From Candidatus Brocadiaceae bacterium (lineage in GTDB: Bacteria > Planctomycetota > Brocadiia > SM23-32), in contig PUNP01000562.1 of NCBI GenBank assembly GCA_003551785.1, forward strand, positions 1-14,388: DNA of 14,388 nucleotides, given 5' to 3'. Of this stretch, positions 6,546 through 14,388 are shown one piece after another. The position numbers and the translations under genes are program-made. Under the pieces are notes generated by a model, which worked only from the letters and a program-made list of their open reading frames with translations, searched no databases and had not been told where the DNA came from. Position 1 is the stretch's first letter, and the number at the start of each line of letters is the position of its first letter.

Positions 6546-9374
6546 TCAGTCAAAAATGTTCTTCAGTGCTTTTCCGGTGTGAGAAACCTCACATAAGGCG
6601 ATTTTTTCCGGGGGACCTTCGGCTATTATTTTCCCCCCGTCCTCGCCCCCCTCAGGTCCCAGGTCAATGATATAATCCGCATTTTTAATAACGTCGATAT
6701 TGTGCTCAATAATTAAAATCGTGTTCCCGAGATCGACTAAGCCATGGAGTGTTTTCAACAGGCTGCTAATATCCTCAAAATGTAAGCCGGTTGTCGGTTC
6801 ATCAAGAGCATAAAGGGTATTGCCGGTGGAGACTTTACCCAATTCCGTAGCGAGCTTGATTCTCTGTGCTTCTCCTCCGCTGAGAGTATTGCTGGGCTGG
6901 CCGAGTTTAAGATAGCTCAAGCCGACATCCCGCAGAGTTCTCAATCGGCGTTCAATAGCAGGATAGTTTCTGAAAAACTCAAGAGCATCTTCAACGGTCA
7001 TATCGAGTACATCGGCGATATTCTGATTTTGCACGGTTATTTGGAGTGTTTCTTCATTAAAGCGTCGCCCGTGGCATTCCTCGCAAAGGATTTTCATATC
7101 CGGCAGGAGGTTCATTTCTATTTGTTTTTCCCCCATCCCCTTACAAACCTCGCAGCGCCCTTCTTTATTGTTATAGGAAAAACGACCGATTTCATAACCG
7201 CGAACCTTGGCCTGTTTGGTCTCGGCAAAAACACGTCTGATGTGGTCGAGGACTTTGGTATAGGTCGCCGGGGTCGAGCGTGAAGTTTTGCCGATCGGAG
7301 CCTGATCGATAATGAGTACCTTGTCAATTTTTTCAACACCCTGGACTTTTTTGTGTTTGCCCGGTTTAACGCTGCTGCCGTTAATCTCTCTGGCCAGGCT
7401 CTTCAGCAGAATATCATTCACTAAAGTGCTTTTACCGCTTCCGCTTACACCGGTAATGCAGGTCATAAGACCGAGCGGAAAATCGACATCTATGTTTTTG
7501 AGGTTGTGTTCTTCAGCACCAAAAACGCGCAGGCTTTGTTTTTTTTTCTTTCTTCTCCTATTTTTTGGTACGGGTATTTTACATTTACCCGCCATATATC
7601 GTCCGGTGAGTGATTGTGAACATTGAGTAAGACCGGCATATTCCCCGTTATAAATAATTCTCCCGCCGTAGGTTCCGGCCCCGGGTCCCAGATCAAGCAC
7701 CCAGTCCGCACACCGAATAGTTTCAGCGTCATGCTCGACCACTAAAACAGAATTCTCAGCGTCACGCAATCTTATCAGGGCCTTGAGCAATTTCTGATGG
7801 TCTCGATAATGCAGTCCAATCGAAGGCTCATCAAGAATATAGCATACACCGGTTAAAGAGCTTCCAATTTGCGTTGCGAGCCTGGTGCGCTGGGACTCCC
7901 CCGTGCTCAAAGTGCCGGTCAGACGGTCACAAGTGAGATAGTGCAATCCGACCTCAAGTAGAAAACCGAGACGGGTTCTGATTTCCTTTAATACGGGTGC
8001 TGCTATCTGAGCATCCGTTCCCTTAAAGCTCACCTGATTGAAAAAATCTGCTGCCGAACCTATCTGCATCCTTGTGGTTTCATAGATATTTTTCCCGTCA
8101 ACAGTAAAAGACAAGGACTCTTCTCTGAGGCGTGCGCCACCACAATCATGACATTTCACCGGACTAATATACCTTTTAAGCTTATTGATAGTTCTTTGCG
8201 ATTTCGTCAGCTTCTGAAGCCTTTCCATAGCGGGAATAACCGCCATGTTATACAACTCCTTGTCTTTCCCCTTCAAACCCTCACCGATAATAAGTGCTGC
8301 CCGGATTTCCGGGTGCAGTTCATTGAACGAGATTGTCATATCAGCATTGATATTCCGGGCAAGTTCTTTCAGATTTTTACTCATTCTTCTGCCGGTAGAA
8401 CCATGCCACCGTTGAAAAGGCTCTACCGCCCCGTCTTCAAGGCTTTTTTCTTTGTCAGGGACAATTAAATCTACATCAAAGCTGTCAACAACCCCTTTTC
8501 CCTTGCAAGTTTTGCATCGGCCGTAGGGGCTGTTGAAAGAAAACATCTGAGGAGATGGTTCGGGAATTCCTCTGTTACAGTCAGGGCAAGCCGCTTTTTG
8601 GTTAAAAATTCTCTCACTTTCACTGTCGTTTTCCAGCGTTGCACAGACACCGTCGCCCATATTTAAGGCCATACGCACACTGTCAGCGATACGGTTGGAA
8701 TTGACAGCATCATTATTTTTGACTATCAGGCGGTCAATGACGGCATCAATGTCATGAATGACATATCTTTCGAGCTTATCTACGTCATCAAGGTCACGGA
8801 TATGACCGTCAATCCGTGCTTTAACAAAGCCTTGCTGTTTTAACTGTTCGAACAATTCCCTGTAATGTCCTTTTCTCCCGCGCACGAGTGGCGCCAAAAT
8901 CGTTAAGCGTGTTTTTTCGGGCAAAGAAGTTAATTCAGTAACGATTTGTTCAAGATTTTGAGTGGCAATGACAGAATCGCAGTCCGGACAATGCGGCGTG
9001 GCGACTTTTGCAAAGAGCAGGCGCAAGTAATCGTAAATTTCCGTCACGGTAGCCACGGTGGACTGGGGGCCCGAGCCGGCAGGGTCCTGCTCAATAGCGA
9101 CTGTAGGCGGAAGCCCGGCTACCCTGTCGCAATCGGGACGCGGCATTTGCTCGAGGAATTGCCGCGCATAAGAAGAAAGGCTTTCAATATACCTTCGCTG
9201 TCCTTCAGCATAAATAGTATCGAATGCAAGCGATGATTTGCCGCTGCCGCTGATGCCTGTAATCACAATAAATTTATCACGGGGCAGTGCTATATCAATA
9301 TTGTGAAGATTATGGGTTCTGGCGCCTTCAACACTGATTATCTGGTTGCCGACGGATTGCTGGAGTTTAGCCAT
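6546..9374 (-). CDS. uvrA: Excinuclease ABC subunit A
   Basis: UvrA recognises DNA damage with UvrB in the cytoplasm during nucleotide excision repair. The 942-residue length matches the usual 940 or so. The first ATPase has Walker A GISGSGKS (40-47), signature LSTGES (489-494) and Walker B YILDEP (512-517). The second has GVSGSGKS (642-649), LSGGEAQR (831-838) and YALDEP (855-860). Zinc-binding cysteine pairs are visible at 263/266 with 287/290, at 408/411 and at 741/744 with 764/767; an extra CPDC lies at 129-132. A Lys/Arg-rich linker (605-612) joins the halves. The ATG follows the rnfB stop by 2 bp and has no Shine-Dalgarno site, so translation is probably coupled to rnfB. No LexA-like box is visible because no promoter lies directly upstream. 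There is no strong terminator downstream. Confidence 0.97.
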   Translation of the reverse strand: MAKLQQSVGNQIISVEGARTHNLHNIDIALPRDKFIVITGISGSGKSSLAFDTIYAEGQRRYIESLSSYARQFLEQMPRPDCDRVAGLPPTVAIEQDPAGSGPQSTVATVTEIYDYLRLLFAKVATPHCPDCDSVIATQNLEQIVTELTSLPEKTRLTILAPLVRGRKGHYRELFEQLKQQGFVKARIDGHIRDLDDVDKLERYVIHDIDAVIDRLIVKNNDAVNSNRIADSVRMALNMGDGVCATLENDSESERIFNQKAACPDCNRGIPEPSPQMFSFNSPYGRCKTCKGKGVVDSFDVDLIVPDKEKSLEDGAVEPFQRWHGSTGRRMSKNLKELARNINADMTISFNELHPEIRAALIIGEGLKGKDKELYNMAVIPAMERLQKLTKSQRTINKLKRYISPVKCHDCGGARLREESLSFTVDGKNIYETTRMQIGSAADFFNQVSFKGTDAQIAAPVLKEIRTRLGFLLEVGLHYLTCDRLTGTLSTGESQRTRLATQIGSSLTGVCYILDEPSIGLHYRDHQKLLKALIRLRDAENSVLVVEHDAETIRCADWVLDLGPGAGTYGGRIIYNGEYAGLTQCSQSLTGRYMAGKCKIPVPKNRRRKKKKQSLRVFGAEEHNLKNIDVDFPLGLMTCITGVSGSGKSTLVNDILLKSLAREINGSSVKPGKHKKVQGVEKIDKVLIIDQAPIGKTSRSTPATYTKVLDHIRRVFAETKQAKVRGYEIGRFSYNNKEGRCEVCKGMGEKQIEMNLLPDMKILCEECHGRRFNEETLQITVQNQNIADVLDMTVEDALEFFRNYPAIERRLRTLRDVGLSYLKLGQPSNTLSGGEAQRIKLATELGKVSTGNTLYALDEPTTGLHFEDISSLLKTLHGLVDLGNTILIIEHNIDVIKNADYIIDLGPEGGEDGGKIIAEGPPEKIALCEVSHTGKALKNIFD

Positions 9375-9376
9375 AA

Positions 9377-10180
9377 CTATTCATCGGACTCCGTGACAAA
9401 ACAGTCCATTGGACATACTTTTACAGCGGTGGAAAAATCACCCTCGGATTTTTCATAATTTAATGACGGCAGAGCATTTTCCATTTCTATCGCCTCATTA
9501 GGGTCTTTTTTAGCACAGGCGCCGCAGGATATGCAGCCTACTCGACAAATGTTTTTCACGCTTTTACCCGAATCCCGCGATGAACAGCCCAGATACGTTG
9601 TATATTGCCTGTCAAGTAGACTGATAAGATTTCGCGGACAGGCTTTGACACATAACCCGCAGGCGGTGCACTTTTCGGGATCAATCACCGGCAGGTCAAG
9701 CTCCATAGTAATCGCATCGAAGGGACACACATCCGCGCAGGAACCATACCCCAAGCACCCATATATACATGCTTTTGAACCTCCGGAAAGCAGATGCACA
9801 GCTTTACAATCATCAATTCCCTCATAATCACACCTTTTAGTGCAATTTTCCCTATGTCCCTGACAATGCACGACTGCACGCTTTTGGGAGCCTGCATCGA
9901 GAGCTTCCACGCCCATGATATCAGCAACAATTTGAGCTGTCTCCGGCCCGCCCGGCACACACAGGTTTGTTTTTTCATTTTCATCAACGACCGCCTGCGC
10001 ATAAGCCATACATCCGCCGTAGCCGCAAGCACCGCAATTTGTGCTGGGAAGAGCTTCAAGGATTGCCTGTATGCGCTCGTCAGTTTTAACACTGAACACT
10101 CGTGAAGCCAGGGCCAATCCGGCGCCGAACATCAAGCCTAAAACAATCATTGCAACAGTTGCAGTAAGAAATATGCTCAT
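9377..10180 (-). CDS. rnfB: RnfB-type electron transport complex iron-sulfur protein
   Basis: RnfB feeds electrons through a chain of iron-sulfur clusters in the membrane-bound Rnf complex (ferredoxin:NAD oxidoreductase). I place the start at the ATG at 10180, preceded by a GAGGA site; a TTG 12 nt upstream (10192) is open but lacks one. The protein is then 267 residues. There is one N-terminal membrane helix (about 4-27). A four-cysteine cluster domain follows (CGACGYGGC plus a Cys before PGG, at about 49-74). Then come two adjacent 4Fe-4S motifs (C-x3-C-x5-C-x3-CP at about 138-152, and CTACGLCVKACP at about 171-182). More cysteines (about 199-222 and CPMDC near the end) fit the longer RnfB form. 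The gene is 33 bp after ychF and 2 bp before uvrA. No rnfA, C, D, E or G is in the window, which is unusual. Family assignment is strong; membership of a complete Rnf complex is not shown. Confidence 0.9.
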   Translation of the reverse strand: MSIFLTATVAMIVLGLMFGAGLALASRVFSVKTDERIQAILEALPSTNCGACGYGGCMAYAQAVVDENEKTNLCVPGGPETAQIVADIMGVEALDAGSQKRAVVHCQGHRENCTKRCDYEGIDDCKAVHLLSGGSKACIYGCLGYGSCADVCPFDAITMELDLPVIDPEKCTACGLCVKACPRNLISLLDRQYTTYLGCSSRDSGKSVKNICRVGCISCGACAKKDPNEAIEMENALPSLNYEKSEGDFSTAVKVCPMDCFVTESDE

Positions 10181-10213
10181 CGCTATCCTCAATAAAATGT
10201 AATTACGTTTAAA

Positions 10214-11329
10214 CTATGCTTTAAATCTGAACAGCATTACATCACCGTCTCTTACGATATAATCTTTGCCTTCCGTTCTGACATTCCCCGCCTCTCTTGC
10301 TTTCTGAAATGAACCCGCGGCATAAATATCATCAAAAGAAACAACTTCGGCTTTAATAAACCCCTTAGCCATATCAGTATGTATTTTCCCGGCGGCCTCA
10401 ACAGCGGCCGCTCCCCTCTTAAGCTCCCAGGCACGCGTTTCAGGGCCTTTTACAGTAAAGAAAGATATCAGATCTAAAGCTTGATATCCTAATTTCACAA
10501 TCTGATCCAGCGCTGACTCTTTCAGCCCAAGTTCCCCCAAAAATAATTCTATCTCCTCCGGATCGTCAAGGTCACACAACTCAGATTCAACATCCGCACA
10601 TATATATGTATGAATCAGGTTATTTTCACGCGCGCATTCGTGAAAGGCCGAAACCTTTTTATCAGCCTCAAAATCCTCATTGACAACTTTTTCTATTTGG
10701 TCAACGGAAACATTACCGACATAGATTATTGGTTTAGCCGTCAGCAATCCCATTTCTCTGACAATGGGGATTTGATCCGAATTGAGTTCTAATTCATTAA
10801 TAAAGCGTCCATTTTCCAAGCTGGTCAGCATTTTCTCCATAAAACCCATTTGTTTTTGGGATTCTTTACTGCCGGCGCGCGCTTTTTTAGCAGCATCATC
10901 CAGGCGCGCTTCCACCCTTTCGACATCCTTACTGATCAACTCGGTATTAATAGTCCGTATATCCCTGACGGGTTCGAGCGTACCGTCGACGTGTGAGACG
11001 TCTTCTGACGGGAAAAGCCGAACAATTTCGACCAGTGCATCGACTTGCTGGATATGGGTGAGAAACTCATTACCCAGCCCCTCGCCATGAGAAGCCCCCT
11101 TGACAAGTCCCGCAATGTCAACAAACTCAATTGAAGCCGGTGTTAATTTATCTGGTTTGAGAATATCCCCCAGAACCACCAACCTTTCATCGGGAACAGG
11201 TGGAATGCCGACATTGGGCTCGATAGTGCAAAACGGATAATCAGCAACGTCGGCATGTGCCTTTGTCATGGCATTGAAAATTGTTGACTTACCGACATTA
11301 GGGAGACCTATGATACCGCAGCTAAACAT
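10214..11329 (-). CDS. ychF: Obg-family ribosome-binding ATPase/GTPase YchF
   Basis: YchF (OLA1 in eukaryotes) is a cytoplasmic, ribosome-associated P-loop NTPase of the Obg class that often prefers ATP; it is linked to stress responses. The 371-residue protein has the P-loop GLPNVGKS (8-15), switch II DIAGLVKGASHGEGLGN (71-87), a helical coiled region (about 125-200) and a C-terminal TGS domain. The TGS domain has the hallmark SFFTVKGPETRAW (289-301) and KIHTDMAKGFIKAEVV (315-330). The fourth nucleotide-binding motif reads NVSVD (206-210), where the family usually has Asn-x-x-Glu. An AGAGG site precedes the ATG by 6-7 nt. It is the first gene of a likely ychF-rnfB-uvrA operon with a good promoter upstream. 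Confidence 0.97.
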   Translation of the reverse strand: MFSCGIIGLPNVGKSTIFNAMTKAHADVADYPFCTIEPNVGIPPVPDERLVVLGDILKPDKLTPASIEFVDIAGLVKGASHGEGLGNEFLTHIQQVDALVEIVRLFPSEDVSHVDGTLEPVRDIRTINTELISKDVERVEARLDDAAKKARAGSKESQKQMGFMEKMLTSLENGRFINELELNSDQIPIVREMGLLTAKPIIYVGNVSVDQIEKVVNEDFEADKKVSAFHECARENNLIHTYICADVESELCDLDDPEEIELFLGELGLKESALDQIVKLGYQALDLISFFTVKGPETRAWELKRGAAAVEAAGKIHTDMAKGFIKAEVVSFDDIYAAGSFQKAREAGNVRTEGKDYIVRDGDVMLFRFKA

Positions 11330-11394
11330 TTAATTCCTCTTTGTCAATTGGTAAAATGAAAATCCCCGGTGAAATTTTATCCTATTTTATAAGG

Positions 11395-11423
11395 TTTACT
11401 ATTAAGATTCAATATCATATAAT
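11395..11423 (+). promoter_or_regulatory. Candidate sigma-70 promoter for recO
   Basis: TTTACT (11395-11400) is 17 bp from a perfect TATAAT (11418-11423). The leader to recO would be about 115 nt. Its -10 overlaps the -10 of the opposing ychF promoter by two bases. Confidence 0.45.
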
Positions 11424-11450
11424 TATAAAGTTGTATGGTAACAGTTGCAA
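11422..11450 (-). promoter_or_regulatory. Candidate sigma-70 promoter for ychF-rnfB-uvrA
   Basis: On the minus strand TTGCAA (11450-11445) is 17 bp from a perfect TATAAT (11427-11422). The leader to the ychF start at 11329 would be about 85 nt. This is the best promoter match in the window. Confidence 0.55.
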
Positions 11451-11544
11451 ATTGAGGGTAGTGGTACTTTTCAGGCGTTCACATGCCTTCAGCGTTAACA
11501 AAGTAAGATTTTAAATTTTCTGAATCAGGGATAGTATATAATAA

Positions 11545-12381
11545 TTGGAAATATTACGCTCAAAGACCGATAATAAATACAGCACTGCCGAGGGTATTTG
11601 TCTCCGGCGGCTTGATTACAGCAATACCAGCCAGGTTGTTTCATTCTTAACACCGCATTACGGCCGAGTTGACTGTATGTACAAGGGGGCCTGGCGAGCG
11701 CCGCAGAAAGGAATTTCAACGGGGGTTGATCTGGCTGAACGGTATAAAATAGATTACCGGCATTCGGCATCCGGCGGCCTGGATACCCTGAATGACTGCG
11801 CTATGATAGAACATTTCGGTGGATTAAGGACCTCGGTTGACCGTGCATTATGTGCCTATTATGCAATAGAGCTGATGCGCAATTTTACAACCTATGCTCA
11901 GGATTGCAGCGATTTATATACCATTCTGCTTAAATCAATCAGGTGCTTTGCCTCCGGAATAAATTTGGGCTTTAACGTATTAAGGCTTGAAGCTGCCACC
12001 CTGATACATTACGGATCATACCCCGACTTCAGCCGCTGCAGTCACTGCGGTAAACACGATAGCGAATGTGATATTTATAGTTTCTCGGCTTTCCAAGCGG
12101 GGTTGCTTTGCAAAGAATGTCATATCCAGCTAAAGGGACGAATGAATGAGAATCCGATTCGAATAAATCCCCGGGTAACGGATTTTATTGATAAAATCCC
12201 TCAAAACTTGGAAACCGCGCTCAGTGAAAGTAATGTCAAATTAATTGTCGCTTCCAGCCGGCTGCTTCGATATCACATAAGCTGGCTTTTGGGGAAACAT
12301 CTGGCGATGTGGAAATACTTACACAGCCGTCACTATAGCCGCACTTTATCTAAAATCAAACGCAGCAGCAGCATTGGCTGA
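11545..12381 (+). CDS. recO: DNA repair protein RecO
   Basis: RecO works with RecR and RecF to load RecA on single-stranded DNA covered by SSB. The 278-residue protein begins with the OB-fold typical of RecO: an N-terminal Lys-Thr followed by ICLRRLDYSNTSQVVSFLTPHYGRV (18-42) and KGAWR (47-51). A helical domain follows, with a zinc site made of CSHC (165-168) and CKEC (189-192). The C-terminus ends in a helix around LLRYHISWLLGKHLAMWKYL (240-259). The start is a TTG at 11545. A TAA stop lies immediately upstream in frame, and starting any later would remove the OB-fold strand, so the rare start is well supported. The Shine-Dalgarno site is weak. The gene converges on yihY with only 16 bp between the two stop codons, so the 3' ends of the transcripts probably overlap. 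Confidence 0.92.
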   Translation: MEILRSKTDNKYSTAEGICLRRLDYSNTSQVVSFLTPHYGRVDCMYKGAWRAPQKGISTGVDLAERYKIDYRHSASGGLDTLNDCAMIEHFGGLRTSVDRALCAYYAIELMRNFTTYAQDCSDLYTILLKSIRCFASGINLGFNVLRLEAATLIHYGSYPDFSRCSHCGKHDSECDIYSFSAFQAGLLCKECHIQLKGRMNENPIRINPRVTDFIDKIPQNLETALSESNVKLIVASSRLLRYHISWLLGKHLAMWKYLHSRHYSRTLSKIKRSSSIG

Positions 12382-12397
12382 GGATTCAACATCAAAA

Positions 12398-13786
12398 TCA
12401 AACATCCGTTTGCGGATTTTCGTTACTATCTAAACGAGGAGTAAGTATATCCTTGACCGTTAAAGTTTTTAACTTTTCTCTCTGCTCATTACGGATATTC
12501 TGCAGTTCGTCTGCCTGAGCTACTGAATGGTATCCAAAACCGGCTTTATCCAGCACTTCAGCGATATCGGAAAGTCTGATGTCATCGGGGTCACTGCCCA
12601 GCATATATCCATCCCTTGGTTCTGAAACGCGGGCCAGGATACCGGACTGCACGAGCAAACCGGCGAGATTTTCCGCAAATTCCGGGGGCATGTCCAGTTT
12701 ACTGCAGATATATTCGACACCTACGGGGCCTTTTTTTTGCTCAAACCACCTTCCCACTTCCCTTACAATACCGACTACCGTCAGGTCATTGGCTATGAAT
12801 TTATTATCAGACTGCTTAGCCGCTTCCACGTCGGCTTTGTCAAGCGTTTTAAGATGTTGGGTAGTGAACGTCAGCTGCAGGCCAAACAGCACGATAAGCC
12901 AGGTAATATTTATCCAGATAACTCCGAGAGGGATCAGTCCGATCGCGCCATATACATCGCGATAAGGGAGGAAATTAGTTATATAGAGTCCAAAAGCCCA
13001 CTTTGAAACCATCCACCCCACTGCCGCTATAGCCGCTCCCCATACTGCCGCCCGCACCTGGACCGACGTGTTAGGCAGCACAAAATATAACATGAAAAAA
13101 GTAACTACCGTCATAAGATAAGACATCGCAGCACCACCTAAATCGGAAAAAAGAGTTGCCTCGATCTCTTTATCGAAAAAATACTGCGTCATAATATAGA
13201 CGCCTAACCCTATAAGAACCGGCCCCAGCGTCATTACCGCCCAGTAATTAACCATCCGTTGCAAAAAATTGCGCCGGAAAGTAACGTGATAAATGTTATT
13301 AAATGCACGTTCAATTTTAAACAGCAGGACCAAAGATGCGATGATAACGAAAGTCATACTGATCAGGGTCACCCCGCCGGTATCCATCCCATCAATAACA
13401 TTCTGGATAATACCGTCAAGGTGCTCTGTGAGCTGCTCCGGCTCCTGTGGCTGCTCCGGCTGATCCGAATCCTCAGGGACCTCCTCCTTTGCCGGCATGT
13501 ATTCAATCGCCGTCAAATTGAGCTGCTCATAAGTGAAATCCTTGATCCTATCCCCCATATCCTCGTAGCCCGGCAGGAACTGGAACACCATCAGTACAAC
13601 TACCGCGAGTGGGACCAACCCGAAAATCGTGCTGAAAGATAATGAAGCGGCAACATCGGTAGCACGATTTTTCTTCAGCAGCCTCACGCGATAACGCCAG
13701 GCTTTCGCCTGAAAAACTAAAAAGCGCCTCAAAACCCCTATATTTCCCCAAATAACCGTCAGTGATTCCTTAACTTTATTTATCAT
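12398..13786 (-). CDS. yihY: YihY/virulence factor BrkB family inner-membrane protein
   Basis: This 462-residue protein (from the ATG at 13786, with a weak GGGA site; an in-frame GTG at 13798 is possible) has the YihY/BrkB core. It begins with a basic cytoplasmic segment and RATDVAASLSFSTIFGLVPLAVVVL (about 41-65). About five further membrane helices follow, with the family landmarks KIERAFNNIYHV (about 157-168), VLPNTSVQVRAAVWGA (about 241-256) and YGAIGLIPLGVIWINITWLIVLFG (about 280-303). The family was once called RNase BN, but that activity belongs to another protein; the true role is unknown and may be transport. Two features stand out: a Pro/Glu/Gln-rich insert (about 98-120) between the first two helices, and a soluble C-terminal extension of about 140 residues that looks like a winged-helix domain. 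The gene is monocistronic by position and converges on recO. Confidence 0.9.
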   Translation of the reverse strand: MINKVKESLTVIWGNIGVLRRFLVFQAKAWRYRVRLLKKNRATDVAASLSFSTIFGLVPLAVVVLMVFQFLPGYEDMGDRIKDFTYEQLNLTAIEYMPAKEEVPEDSDQPEQPQEPEQLTEHLDGIIQNVIDGMDTGGVTLISMTFVIIASLVLLFKIERAFNNIYHVTFRRNFLQRMVNYWAVMTLGPVLIGLGVYIMTQYFFDKEIEATLFSDLGGAAMSYLMTVVTFFMLYFVLPNTSVQVRAAVWGAAIAAVGWMVSKWAFGLYITNFLPYRDVYGAIGLIPLGVIWINITWLIVLFGLQLTFTTQHLKTLDKADVEAAKQSDNKFIANDLTVVGIVREVGRWFEQKKGPVGVEYICSKLDMPPEFAENLAGLLVQSGILARVSEPRDGYMLGSDPDDIRLSDIAEVLDKAGFGYHSVAQADELQNIRNEQREKLKTLTVKDILTPRLDSNENPQTDV

Positions 13787-14098
13787 GATTATTCCCACTG
13801 AAAGTGGCGGTCCTTCAACTTTGCAGATGTTTTAATGATCAAGAAGGTTTTGGCATTATAGATCATCGCGAACAGAGTTGCTTGTTTCTGGTTGCTGGTA
13901 AAAAAATACAACCTTGCAACATACCAGCAACTGATATCTCCTTTTACTATAAGCGATTACGATTCGCTATCGCAATCTCAACATCCGCAAAGATGACAGA
14001 GAGCCCTGAAAGTAACTATTCTGTGAACCAAGTTCACTGAGGACTTACAACCATAGTATAATCAAAATGAGAATAAATATCCAGCAAATCAGAAGCCA
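13787..14098. other. Intergenic region upstream of yihY
   Basis: The stretch of about 310 bp between yihY and the cold-shock gene terminator holds no convincing gene. A 78-codon plus-strand frame (13804-14040) lacks a ribosome site and any protein-family feature. I see a minus-strand TATAAT at 13860-13855, which could be the yihY -10 but has no clear -35. There is a 10-bp inverted repeat at 13891-13931. A 6-bp inverted repeat GTGAAC-3-GTTCAC lies at 14023-14037. A plus-strand TATAAT (14057-14062) has a weak TTCACT 18 bp upstream. Confidence 0.5.
13891..13931. repeat. 10-bp perfect inverted repeat upstream of yihY
   Basis: GTTGCTGGTA (13891-13900) is repeated inverted as TACCAGCAAC (13922-13931), with 21 bases between. 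A related GTTGCT lies just before the left arm and TTGCAAC lies within the loop. It sits upstream of the putative yihY -10, so it could be a protein-binding site or a small hairpin. Confidence 0.5.
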
Positions 14099-14099
14099 C

Positions 14100-14133
14100 A
14101 AAAAAAGCCCGTCGTTAAAAATAACGACGGGCT
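14100..14133 (-). terminator. Rho-independent terminator of the cold-shock gene
   Basis: AGCCCGTCGTTA (14106-14117) pairs perfectly over 12 bp with TAACGACGGGCT (14122-14133) around a 4-nt loop. On the minus strand it is followed by a run of seven Ts (14106-14100). It starts 31 bp after the stop codon of the cold-shock gene, so it clearly serves that gene. Confidence 0.95.
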
Positions 14134-14164
14134 GAAAATCTCAATAAAATATCAAAAAGATAGA

Positions 14165-14371
14165 TTAAAGAGGTGTGACATTAGCGGCCCTGAGGCCTTT
14201 ATCACTGTCTTCAACTTCAAAACTTACGCGCTCTCCTTCCTGGAGGTCTTTGAAACCATCCATGTTCAAAGCACTGTAATGAACAAAAACATCATCACTG
14301 GCATCATCCGGCTCAATGAATCCAAAACCCTTCTTTGCGTCAAACCACTTTACTATTCCTTCAGGTGTCAC
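14165..14371 (-). CDS. csp: Cold-shock domain protein (CspA family)
   Basis: This 68-residue protein consists of a single cold-shock domain, a five-stranded barrel that binds single-stranded RNA and DNA and acts as an RNA chaperone. RNP1 is KGFGFIEPD (14-22) and RNP2 is DVFVHYSAL (27-35). The start [14 protein letters not shown] and the end [10 protein letters not shown] are standard for the family. The start is a GTG at 14371, supported by an AAGGAG site 9 nt upstream at the very edge of the window; no ATG is available nearby. The promoter lies outside the window, so I cannot tell whether it is cold-inducible. A strong terminator follows, so the gene is probably monocistronic. Confidence 0.96.
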   Translation of the reverse strand: MTPEGIVKWFDAKKGFGFIEPDDASDDVFVHYSALNMDGFKDLQEGERVSFEVEDSDKGLRAANVTPL

Positions 14372-14388
14372 GATACAAATCTCCTTCA

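Noticed and set aside
7881..7910. Altered first ABC signature in UvrA (LSTGE instead of LSGGE)
   Set aside because: The first UvrA signature varies in normal enzymes; I recall E. coli having LSAGE there. The second signature is canonical and the protein is full length.
11537..11542. A TATAAT just before recO as its promoter
   Set aside because: Transcription would begin downstream of the TTG start codon at 11545, which would remove the OB-fold strand of RecO.
13804..14040. A 78-codon plus-strand frame that could be a small gene
   Set aside because: It has no ribosome-binding site, no recognisable domain and an unconvincing composition, and it overlaps the likely yihY promoter region and the inverted repeat.
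1..14388. CRISPR arrays, tRNA or rRNA genes, and complete insertion sequences
   Set aside because: I saw no regularly spaced repeats, no tRNA-like cloverleaf or TTCGA-type arm, no rRNA-like conserved blocks and no transposase gene in the window.

Overview
The window looks like chromosomal DNA from a Gram-negative, probably anaerobic bacterium of moderate G+C content. I lean towards the PVC superphylum (Planctomycetota or a relative). That rests on a lipoprotein-like family I associate with those bacteria, a divergent RecO, an RnfB-type ferredoxin and several genes with weak or absent Shine-Dalgarno sites. No rRNA or tRNA is present, so the placement is an inference only.

Layout, left to right. 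(1) Positions 1-3059, all minus strand: a three-gene transport locus transcribed in the order membrane-anchored ModA-like binding protein, conserved lipoprotein-like protein, FtsX/MacB-type ABC permease. The permease runs off the left edge, and an ATPase gene probably lies beyond it. (2) Positions 3060-3451: a 392-bp divergent regulatory region with candidate promoters on both strands and a long hairpin in the rightward leader. (3) Positions 3452-6439, plus strand: a full-length malonate decarboxylase alpha subunit gene (mdcA) with none of its usual partners beside it, then about 150 bp of odd GC-rich DNA, then a decayed GH2 beta-galactosidase. The GH2 gene has lost its N-terminal domains and, through an in-frame internal deletion, its whole catalytic centre. 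(4) Positions 6546-11329, minus strand: ychF, rnfB and uvrA, tightly packed and probably one operon. (5) recO on the plus strand, divergent from ychF and served by overlapping back-to-back promoters. (6) yihY on the minus strand, converging on recO with only 16 bp between them. (7) An intergenic region with an inverted repeat, then a textbook intrinsic terminator and a cold-shock protein gene reading leftwards from the right edge.

Most of the right half is housekeeping: nucleotide excision repair, recombination repair, a ribosome-associated ATPase/GTPase, a membrane protein and an RNA chaperone. The accessory interest is on the left. The ModA-like protein plus lipoprotein plus FtsX permease set may be a little-described transporter or envelope system. 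The mdcA and GH2 region looks like a rearranged or eroding metabolic segment. RnfB, a membrane electron-transfer ferredoxin, also sits away from the rest of any Rnf complex.
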